From Pelargonium nanum (Eukaryota > Streptophyta > Magnoliopsida > Geraniales > Geraniaceae), in the NCBI GenBank assembly GCA_036897485.1, contig JAYMTF010001026.1, positions 1 through 27,119 of the forward strand: a stretch of DNA of 27,119 nucleotides, read 5' to 3'. The notes under the pieces are model-generated. The model saw only the letters and a program-made list of their open reading frames with translations. It was not told where the DNA came from and did no database searches. Shown here piece by piece: positions 18,941 through 27,119 of this stretch. The translations under genes and the position numbers were made by a program. The first letter of the stretch is position 1, and each line of letters opens with the position of its first letter.

Positions 18941-19195
18941 ATGCTCTATCCAATTTGTATTGAATGCTTTAATTTATTGTTCGTAATATACTATGTCGTT
19001 AGAGCATCAAATAAGGAACAAGTAGGGAACAAAACAAAGGCATCCACAGGTTGGGGCAAGTTTAAGTTCCTCATATCGAACCCTCTAGAAGAAGAGGTTG
19101 AGAGCAAATGGAGATCGATTCAAAATCTTCCAACTAAGGAAAAAGCCTTCTCATTTGAAAGAGAAGAGGACACACCCGACCGCGATGCCATATAG
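18941..19195 (+). pseudogene. Unrecognised short coding-like stretch
   Basis: An open frame whose last 60 codons, from about 19010, are hydrophilic and coding-like: LEEEVESKWRSIQNLPTKEK, then an acidic/basic tail ending DTPDRDAI. The first 20 codons are hydrophobic and look non-coding. I do not recognise a family. It could be a 3' exon of the same decayed locus as the RNase H-like remnant, a captured gene fragment, or chance. Confidence 0.25.
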
Positions 19196-19199
19196 AAAT

Positions 19200-19697
19200 G
19201 AAGATTTTACAGGCAACTAAGTCAAGAAAATCACATGCACGCCATGACAGGAGAAGAACAATCATTCCCTTATCAAACTAAAGGGCATAGGTGATGGAAC
19301 TATAAGAAATGTTTAAATTAGAGTGAATAAAAATTCATGTACTAGATCAAATCATCAAACAACGAGACTCTATTTAGATCTTCTAACTTTTTCTTATCCG
19401 CCAAAAACATGTAATGAGACAAATTGTTAGAAAACTAATTCGGTAAAAATTAGGCTCATAGTTGAAGTCTTTACTTGTTCTTTTATTATTATATTCCTAA
19501 CACAAATAAGTCGCAAACCCACATGGCATCACACATTTCATGTCAGCTAGAGCTCGAGAAAAAGAATCAAAATGTTTTTGTTCTTTTGACAGTGGAGCTA
19601 TGTCTGTGAAAACACCAAATTTTGGTAGTTGGGCTTTTGACCATCTGCTTTCTTCAACCTCTAGCAAGTAGCAACTGTCTCAACTTTCAGCTCCAAA
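19200..19697. other. Upstream region of the GT47 gene
   Basis: AT-rich non-coding DNA. The last 200 bp presumably hold the GT47 promoter, but no clear TATA box is visible. An in-frame stop at 19669-19671 limits how far upstream the GT47 frame could begin. Confidence 0.4.
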
Positions 19698-19781
19698 AGC
19701 TCACATCTTTAGCTTCAAGACGTACAGTCCCACAATCACAGCTCACATCTTTAGCTTCAAGATGTACAGTCCCCTAATCAC
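19698..19781. repeat. 42-bp tandem duplication spanning the GT47 start codon
   Basis: Copy 1 is 19698-19739 and copy 2 is 19740-19781, with three mismatches. The period is 14 codons, so both copies read in the same frame. The ATG chosen as the start (19762) lies in copy 2; the equivalent codon in copy 1 is ACG (19720-19722). Confidence 0.95.
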
Positions 19782-20802
19782 TTGCTTCTCTGTTCTCTTG
19801 TTACTTTCCTCAACTGTAGATTCAACTTATTCTTCATCACCCTACCTCTCGCCCAATACAATCTTCACAAATTACCAAAACATGGTCAAAACTCTCAAAA
19901 TCTTCATCTACGCCCCTGAAAAGCCCTTCTCTTTCGCAACTCCACACGAGTCTCTCTTCTACTCTTCACTCCTCAACAGCTCTTTCGTGGCCCAAAACCC
20001 AGAACAAGCTCACCTCTTCTTCGTCCCCTTCCCCTCCCACCTCTCCACGCGCTCTATTTCGCGCGTAATTCGGGGTCTCCGGACGGACTTCCCCTACTGG
20101 AACCGTACACTCGGCGCCGACCATTTTTACGTCTCTTGTGCCGGTATCGGATACGAATCGGACCGGAATCTCGTCGAGTTGAAGAAAAATTCGGTCCAGG
20201 TTTCGTGTTTCCCCACGCCGGTCGGTAACTTTATTCCCCACAAAGACATCACGCTGCCTCCTCTCAACCCTTCCCCACTCGCACATCCCCTTCACGCGCC
20301 GTCAAGTGCAAAATATTTGGGTTACGTCAGGCACTACGGTGGGTCAAAGGAGTCAACTTTGGCCGAGCAACTAGCGGGTGATCCGGAGTTTCTGGTCGAG
20401 TCGGAGCCGTGTGACCCGGAGACTTGTGCGGAGAGGCTCGCGAGCAGCGAGTATTGCTTGTTTGATTACGGAAGCGACATGTCGGGAATCCGAGACGCAC
20501 TGCGTTTCGGTTGCGTGCTGGTGGTGGTGGCGGCGACTGAGGGGCCGATTCAAGACTTGCCGTTCATCGACGTCCTGACGTGGCGGGATTTGGCGGGGTT
20601 TGTGGGGGGCGGGGGCGAGGAAGTGAAGCGCGTATTGTTGGGTCGCGCGCGGGAGCGAGTGAGGAGAGAAGCTGGTGCGGTGGCGAGTCAGCATTTCACG
20701 TGGAACGAGACGCCGAAGCCGTATGATGCTTTCTACACGGTGTTGTATCAGCTGTGGTTGAGGAGGCACACCATTAGATACGCGCGAAGAGATGGTTTAT
20801 GA
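19762..20802 (+). CDS. GT47 exostosin-family glycosyltransferase
   Basis: A single-exon gene of 346 aa. The N-terminus has a hydrophobic stretch (about residues 5-18, ITCFSVLLLLSSTV), a signal peptide or signal anchor as expected for a Golgi lumen enzyme. The exostosin domain runs from about 44 to 335: KIFIYAPEKPF (46-56), ESLFYSSL, AHLFFVPFPSHLSTR (83-97), DHFYVSCAGIGYES (120-133), YLGYVRHYGG, SSEYCLFDYGSDMSGIRDAL (228-247) and LPFIDVLTWRDLAGFV. Possible N-glycosylation sites are NSS (72), NRT (114) and NET (315). Plant GT47 enzymes make xyloglucan, xylan, arabinan or pectin side chains; which substrate applies cannot be told from sequence alone. The start is the first in-frame ATG after a stop at 19669. 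The 3' half is clearly richer in GC than its surroundings. NEDD1 converges on it about 650 bp downstream. Confidence 0.9.
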   Translation: MYSPLITCFSVLLLLSSTVDSTYSSSPYLSPNTIFTNYQNMVKTLKIFIYAPEKPFSFATPHESLFYSSLLNSSFVAQNPEQAHLFFVPFPSHLSTRSISRVIRGLRTDFPYWNRTLGADHFYVSCAGIGYESDRNLVELKKNSVQVSCFPTPVGNFIPHKDITLPPLNPSPLAHPLHAPSSAKYLGYVRHYGGSKESTLAEQLAGDPEFLVESEPCDPETCAERLASSEYCLFDYGSDMSGIRDALRFGCVLVVVAATEGPIQDLPFIDVLTWRDLAGFVGGGGEEVKRVLLGRARERVRREAGAVASQHFTWNETPKPYDAFYTVLYQLWLRRHTIRYARRDGL

Positions 20803-21453
20803 GACAAAAGTGACCGATGCAATTTTCACGCGCCTCCTGATTGGTGGTGTAGCGCGGTGGATGGTACAGCTGCTGCTACGCTTGGATAGATTCTCCGTTC
20901 ACGTGTTGATTTGGTGGGTTTGTCTAGGTGTGTGTTTATTAACCAGGGTATACTATCACATTTCTAGGTGCATGATGTTGTATTACAATTGTTTGCTTTA
21001 GTGCTTTTTTAGTAACTACAATTGTAAAAAGTTTATCTGGTGAAAGATTCATTTTGTATCTACATATTTTGACTATTGTTCAGGAATGGATAAAAGTTCA
21101 TTTTAATTCATGTACTATTCAAAATGTATCATTCAACTCGCTCGAGCTCCTGGCAAAATTACCAAACAAGACCGAAATACTGGTTCGAAACACTCAAAAG
21201 CTTAATTTCACTAGCTTTTCTTAATAAACATTTCTATACAAAACAAATCAAATGCACTCTTCAAACTCCTTTTTTTCGTTTCTTTCTAAATAAATCTTTT
21301 CCTTCTTTCATCTTCATGTCTCCCTCACCGATAACGGTGAGGAAGACATAAAACAATTATACGATTAGTCAGGCAAAGGCAATCACAAACAACTAATACC
21401 CAAAAATCTTGGAAGGGAAGCCAGAATAACAGTGCAATCCGCAGCATGAATGG
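20803..21453. other. 3'-3' spacer between GT47 and NEDD1
   Basis: The GC-rich character of the GT47 gene fades within about 100 bp and the rest is AT-rich. It must hold both 3' UTRs. An AATAAA on the plus strand near 21289 is too far from the GT47 stop to be a confident signal. No ORF of interest. Confidence 0.45.
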
Positions 21454-24400
21454 TCACAGCAACTGGCTGCGAAGTTGCTGGTTTTCTTTGCGCAGAGACT
21501 TGACTTCTTTCATAAGCTCAACTTGGTTCTCCAAAATGGAGTTCATCACGCTTGACATTTCCATCTGTAAATCTAAATATTAATAATGAAATTGCAGAGG
21601 AAATAGTGAGTGAAACTAGGTAGATACATACCTCCTGCATGTGAAATTGTCGCAGAATTTCAATATGGAGATTCCTCACATCTTCATGTATGGATTTCTG
21701 AAAGGAATCGAGGGTTTCTTCAAGGGTGCGTTGAAACAACTGCAGAGTAAAGGAAGTTCCCTGTTGCGAATCTGCCTGAGGTTGCGAACTAGCTCCCTGT
21801 CACAATGTCGCAAATCAATGAGCAATTGTAATATAATTATATATGGGAGCAGAAAAGACGAGCATCGTGAAAGATCTATAATAATTTGTCAGCCAGCATT
21901 TATGCCATTATCGCCAATAATAGCATGGAATCAACATTTGCCAGCCAGCCATATCAATGGTGAAGGCATCTGCAATGACAAATTACCAAGGCCTATCACA
22001 CTTGCATGTCTAGATAAAAGCAACTTGGTTTTTAGATGGAAACTTGAACTAGAATTCATCCAACCATCTGGTATTCATACATTTACTGCTAGACGAATTC
22101 CCAGTTCTGTGGCAGCAGATGTATCAGACCTAGATAGCAAGCTACTCAGAAGCTCTTCCCTGGTTTCACCTCCTGTTTTCTTAATTTTTGGCGAGCCTAC
22201 TGACAGAGATGTCCCATCACTAAGGGAAGAGGTGGTGCTTATCCTTTCTGCATAAGTGGAAAATCTCCGGGGCATGGTCAAGGATGTTGGACTTGCTGCT
22301 TCAGGATTAGCCTGTCCTGAGATGCCTCTCGTACCTAGAGGCAGAGACAGAGATCTAAAAGGTACATGCTCCGGCAATCCCAGTGATGTTTCTTGATTGG
22401 AGGAAACATCCTTGGTGCGCAAATTGCTATAACTAAGGTTAGAATTTGTCGATGAGTCTGAAGTCATCTGACTTGTTGATGTGGATAGATCTTGCAGTCC
22501 AGAAAACACAGATCCTGATGTCAGACCAGAGGAAGTTGATGTGAGAAAACGAGATGGCTGACGCAAGTGTGCAAATTTATCAGATAATCTTTCCCCACCC
22601 CAGGCTTCTGGAGGAGTGATGGAGTCATCTTCAGTCTTAGATGACGGAGGTGGAGTAGATCCCAACATTGTGAAAGAAGAGTTGGCTTCATCCTACACAA
22701 AGAAGAGTGATTTTGAGATAAACAATATAAAGAAATATAAATCATGCATCATGACATAGGGCAATCCAAGTTAGCTAAACTTTAAAAATGACTGGCAAGA
22801 CTAGGAGCTAACTTGTATCCCTCACTATCCTTCACAGATACAAGTTAAAAGGAATATCATACTCAAAGGAAGAAGTTCAGGGAATGTCAAACCTGTCTAT
22901 TAACTGAATTGGATTTCCAATCAAATATGGGATGACCAATGGCCCCATCATCAGCAAAAGGGAATCTCCTACTAGAAGGAAACAACGGGGACATAGGAGG
23001 CTTTTTATCAAAACTTTCCAGCTTTGCTCCATCGTGATCATCCCACAACTTACTAAGTGAGGGTGTAATTGGCTTAACATCTACCAAAGGAGAAAACACC
23101 TCCATATCATCCTTAAAATTATAACTAGAACGAGGAGCATGTAGCCTTGTCAATTTTCCTGGCCATAGATGGCTCCGATGTGGCGTTTCTTCTGCTGAAG
23201 ATTGGTAAAGCGTGCTTGATGCAGAGCCACTACTAGTTGCTGTAAAAGAAGCCTCAAGAGAAATAGAGCGTCCAATATTACGAGAACCAGATACAGCTGC
23301 AGACTGCAAAAGACTTGATGATGTCACAGAGGGTTCTGGATCAGGCATAAGAATTGAATCCTCAACAGCTCCCCCCAAAAGAGCAGTCTCAGCAGTGCAA
23401 GTACTTTCATTTATAATAACTGGTTTTGATCTTTGCCAGCATAAACCTGTAACAGCCTGATAAGCATAGCATATATTAAAGACTAACAAATATTAATAAA
23501 TTTGTATTTAATATCCAAAAACTGCCAAACTAGTAGAAATATTATGACATCAATTTGGACCAACTGGGCAGACTCTGAGCCCAACAAGGGATGGGGCTTG
23601 CTCACAATCACAAGCAGGGCTTCCCCACCGTTCCAGCAAATCATCCCACATACTTCATTATGATGAAGATGAAAGGCATCACTATATTTTAAGTGATTTT
23701 AAAGGGCCTTAAAAGAAAATTTTAGCAGGTGAAGAATGTAATTTTCAATATCTTTCATTTAATAAGGGCAACAAAAGTTTGAAGAACTAAATAGCCATTT
23801 AGGGAAAGTGGCATTATTTTGTAATAAATGCTGAAGATGATAATATGTCGAACATTTTGCAAGGCATTACTTTTGAGATTTCCCAAGCAACTCAACAATT
23901 GAAATTCAAATTTTTGGACTGTATATTGATAACAGGACATTGAGGAAAAAAAGATTCACCTCCGAGCTACTATAAGCACGAAGAACAGTGTAAGGCTGTG
24001 GTTTTCCACGAACATCATAGAACACTATTCGGCCATTAGTAGTTCCAGCTGCCAGTGTAAAACCATCATCTTTAAATGCCATTGAAGAGAAAGGTGACTC
24101 ATACGAAACAATGGATGAGGGCCTCCTGGACCCCAAGTCATAAGTGTACAGTTTTTTATCCAGACCGACACTTGCAATAATCTGCCATGAGAATATAGTT
24201 GAGATAACATAACAACAATAAGCCTTGACAGAAATGCTTGCCCTGTAAGAGCTCCACTACCACAATGCACACGCACGCACACAGAAATAATTGTCTGAAA
24301 ACAAATATGAGACCTTATCATTGGATGGTGAGAAGCTAATACCAGTAGTTGGCGCAGAATGCTGCTTCAACCAAGACATCTGCAAAGAGGAAAGGTAATC

Positions 24401-26232
24401 AACACTTTTTTTTCTTTTCTAAGAGGCAATGAAATGAATTATGTTTTTATCATGTGATCTATAGACTATAAATACAAAATAAAGAACATAGGTCCGACAA
24501 AATCAGCAAAAAACTACAGAGTATTATAAGTTCAGATAATCTGGAGAAATATAAAAGCAAAATGCTAAAGAACTCCAAAAATGCTCCCAAATCAAGCAAG
24601 ACCTCTCTAGTAAAATGGGAATGACAATCCAAAAAACCTTTTCCTAATACTTGTGCTATTTTCATCCAAAGTGAAGAAGATCAACACTTCCACGTATTTT
24701 AATTTGATCAGCTATTTACTAAGAAAAAGATTTAGTCTTTCTTTCCCTTTGGAAATAGCTTAACATCATACAGTATGGCTATAGCATAACTTCCATTCAC
24801 CTAAACATACACATTAATAGCAGTAGCAGCAGAATATAGGTAAAAGATGTCCCTAACAAACAACATTTTCCCTGAAAATGGTAGCCTATTGTACTTTTTT
24901 CTGTATTATAAAACTTAATCAGAACACCAGTTGTACAGAATCACATTTTCCCACATTTATATATAAGAGATTTTTGCAAACCTTTGGGCTGCGACCAGTT
25001 GTATCCCACATATGTACAGTCCCATCATCGCCTGCAGTCACCAAAAGGTGCCGACTACAACGAGAATAATCAAGCACCCTGAGTACCTGATCTTAAAATC
25101 CATCAAAAAAAAAAACAATTAGGCCTTCAAACCATTTTCTAAATTGTGAACACCAGAAAAACAGCACCCCGACGCAGAAACAAAACCTGTTCATTAGGGT
25201 CCTTGAGCTCAGCAGCCCTTGCACCAGATGCAAGGTTATGTAGAATAAGATCTCCACTTAGACTAATGGAGGCCAGGTGCTCATCTTTGCAGTTGTACAT
25301 TGCACCTGTTATGGTATTTGTATGCCCCTTCAACCGTTTAATACATCGCTTCCTCTGTAAATCCCATATTCTTACAACTTGACCACTTCCCCCAGAGCAT
25401 ATATATCTCGATCCCTTATTGCTAAAGTTGATGGCCAATATAGATTCCTGTAAATTGGAAGGATGAAAATAAGAAGACAGCGATAACTTAATGAACTAAA
25501 TAAGAAAACCCGTTCCATTGAATGTACCAGAATTAGTTTGACAAGCTAAATTCATTCGAAGACTATGTACCTCAATGCTGTCTCCACTATCAGTTCCAGC
25601 AACTGGCATAGTCCCCATACTCTGGCCACTTTTCCGCCACAATGATATCTTCTTGTCCTCCCCAGCACTTGCCACAACCAAATCTGCAAAATTCACACAA
25701 TCACACCCCAGCTTAAGAAAAAATAAATAAACAACAAACAATAATTATAATCTTGATCATTATGAATGCTGGAAAAAGAACTTCAGTTTAAACTGTGAAT
25801 CTCAGTGCTTCCCATTGAAAATGGAGTAAAAAAAATGTTCAACCCCACTAAATAGACTAATCCAATTGCACCCCACATTTCTCTTAACAAAAGAAAAACA
25901 AATCGCTGAATTCCATATCGAGTTGAATTTCATAGCTACCAAGCGAACCCTAATTATCATTCTTTCTTTTTTAAAATGAAATGTAGATTCAAATGAAACA
26001 CAGGAAAGAAAATAAACTGAAAATAACAATATATGAGTTCAGAAAAAGGATTAGATGAGCGAGTGAGCGACTGACTGGTGTGGTTCCACTTGACTGAATT
26101 GACTTGGCAGCCAGGTGAAGGCGTGTAGCTGAAGGTGCATGGATCTGCCGGCTCCAGCGAAACATTGAACAGCTTCACGGTGTCGCCTCCGCTTGCCGCC
26201 AGCAACCCCTTGGACGGATCCGCGAAGTTCAT
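21454..26232 (-). CDS. NEDD1: NEDD1, WD40 gamma-tubulin complex targeting protein
   Basis: NEDD1 anchors the gamma-tubulin ring complex to spindle and phragmoplast microtubules. Ten coding exons: 26232-26076, 25683-25571, 25447-25187, 25086-24982, 24379-24314, 24181-23960, 23456-22893, 22692-22081, 21796-21632, 21564-21454; all GT-AG, 791 aa in total. Residues 1 to about 308 form the WD40 propeller ([78 protein letters not shown]). Residues about 309-700 are a Ser/Thr/Pro-rich, probably disordered linker with phosphorylation-prone sites and the conserved [15 protein letters not shown] and [19 protein letters not shown]. The last 90 residues are helical ([20 protein letters not shown], then [16 protein letters not shown] and [12 protein letters not shown]), the part that binds gamma-tubulin in the animal protein. 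Motif order matches Arabidopsis At5g05970 as I remember it. Looks functional. Confidence 0.95.
23457..23959 (-). other. NEDD1 intron 6
   Basis: A 503-bp intron between YSSSE and AVTGLCWQ. It contains a locally GC-rich patch (about 23560-23650) that stands out from the AT-rich rest. It matches nothing I recognise and shows no conserved coding frame. Confidence 0.55.
24380..24981 (-). other. NEDD1 intron 4, nothing further seen
   Basis: A 602-bp GT-AG intron between GRSPK and MSWLKQH. AT-rich, no supported feature. Confidence 0.55.
25684..26075 (-). other. NEDD1 intron 1, nothing further seen
   Basis: A 392-bp intron (GTCAGT...TTGCAG) that splits the Asn codon of WNHTN-LVVAS. Confidence 0.6.
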
Positions 26233-26250
26233 CGTCGCCAACCACTTTCG

Positions 26251-26340
26251 TCAACAATATTTTCCCGAGAAAATAAAAAATCTAGAGGGAACCCTCAATT
26301 CGAACTTTTCTGGAATTGGGGGTAATCTGGTGTGGTACAT
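26251..26340 (-). other. Candidate upstream ORF in the NEDD1 leader
   Basis: A 29-codon ORF (ATG at 26340-26338, TGA at 26253-26251) beginning MYHTRLPPIPEKFELRVPSR. It ends 18 bp before the NEDD1 ATG. It lies downstream of the TATA box, so it should be on the mRNA if that box is used. No homology recognised; it could lower NEDD1 translation. Confidence 0.5.
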
Positions 26341-26397
26341 GTATTAGTATAAGCGAATGAAGAGTGAAAATGGAGAAATTCAAATGAGAGGAGGAGG

Positions 26398-26410
26398 CTT
26401 TTTATATATG
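26398..26410 (-). promoter_or_regulatory. TATA box of NEDD1
   Basis: Minus strand CATATATAAAAAG, about 170 bp before the start codon. It puts the transcription start near 26365-26375. Confidence 0.6.
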
Positions 26411-27119
26411 AATCCAATCATCACACAAATATGATACTCATGAATCTGAATCAATGATGATTCTTCTTGTTAAAGTCATGTGTGCCACTTCGATCAACCA
26501 TGCAGCCCTACCATAAGCTAGTATTTTTTTTTTTTTTTTTTAGGTTTTTACCATGGGGTTTCCGAGCAGGCTTGTATATACGCGGTTCACATTTTTTAAC
26601 CGTTTTACCACACCCAGATTAATCTTTATTTGATATTTGTTCACAGTTAAAGCTTTCACCTCTCCCCATGAGAGTGTTGAGCGGGAATCGAAAAGCTAGT
26701 ATTGTTTTTATTTTTTATGAAAGTGTTCGCCACAATTTTTATGATATTATATTTTGAGTTTTGACTGTAATTTCTCAAATCTCAATAAAATGACATCTCA
26801 ATTATTCAATATTAGTCAAAATTGAAGATGTTAAAAAAAATACTCATATCATGTATTGTACTGCTTATTTGTGGTTTGTTGTTTGATTTCTAACGAACAG
26901 TGTTTTTTATAAATTCACTTGTTTGTTAATATGAACGAGTTTATATATTAATGATTACGAGCTATTTATTAGACATAAAAAATTGTTCAGTAAATTTTGT
27001 CAGTGTTACAAATCATATCAATTACAAAATTTAAGAAAAAATAGTTAGTATTGTACAATTTTTTATTGCACTGGCAAAGATTTATTTTAAAATAAAAATA
27101 CTAGTAGAACGTTAGACAT
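26411..27119. other. AT-rich region upstream of NEDD1
   Basis: Non-coding, very AT-rich, with a T-run near 26525-26542. The first part should hold the NEDD1 promoter. I see no ORF, RNA gene or element termini through to the window end. Confidence 0.5.

Noticed and set aside
20371-20769. 132-codon minus-strand ORF inside GT47
   Set aside because: The Arg/Pro-rich product is typical of the antisense of a GC-rich exon; no start context or homology.
21641-22255. 204-codon plus-strand ORF opposite NEDD1
   Set aside because: Antisense of two real NEDD1 exons and the intron between them; no independent evidence.
26233-26241. Upstream TTG as a start for NEDD1 (adds three residues)
   Set aside because: The ATG at 26232 is in frame and available; a non-ATG start has no support.
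1-27119. CRISPR arrays, operons, prophage or other prokaryotic systems
   Set aside because: No regularly spaced repeats, no ribosome binding sites, and every gene is of plant nuclear type.

Overview
The window looks like nuclear DNA of a flowering plant, probably a eudicot. It is AT-rich, with intron-split genes encoding typical plant proteins, short introns, Stowaway-type MITE ends and a plant tRNA-Val. Species cannot be named; the P5CS sequence reads asterid-like to me, which is an impression only. I could rebuild five protein genes exon by exon. In each, the splice phases close and the total length fits what I remember of the family.

Layout: (1) 1-73, right end of a Stowaway MITE, then promoter sequence. 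(2) 633-4500, plus strand, GDP-mannose pyrophosphorylase (CYT1/VTC1 type, 361 aa) with a long intron in its 5' leader. (3) 4500-5570, gene-free, with a tandem repeat. (4) 12785-5570, minus strand, delta-1-pyrroline-5-carboxylate synthetase (P5CS, 20 coding exons, 714 aa). Its introns hold a small LTR-type fossil (TRIM), a Stowaway MITE, an 88-bp tandem duplication and a tiny retroposed insert. (5) 18137-14113, minus strand, a Yip1-family Golgi/endosome membrane protein (268 aa). (6) 18518-18445, minus strand, tRNA-Val(CAC). (7) 18640-19200, remnants of an RNase H-like coding sequence. (8) 19762-20802, plus strand, an intronless GT47 exostosin-family glycosyltransferase (346 aa). (9) 26232-21454, minus strand, NEDD1, a WD40 adaptor for gamma-tubulin (10 coding exons, 791 aa), with a candidate upstream ORF in its leader. 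The last 700 bp are AT-rich intergenic DNA.

The genes do not form a pathway or operon. GMPP feeds ascorbate, cell-wall and N-glycan synthesis; P5CS makes proline; the Yip1 protein acts in trafficking; GT47 modifies glycans; NEDD1 organises mitotic microtubules. GMPP, P5CS and Yip1 are neighbours here, and from memory also neighbours in Arabidopsis (At2g39770, At2g39800, At2g39805), so this looks like old conserved gene order.

I see no new multi-gene system. The most interesting points are a GC-AG intron in P5CS, the mobile-element cluster in P5CS intron 10, a 42-bp in-frame duplication that carries the GT47 start codon, and the NEDD1 upstream ORF.
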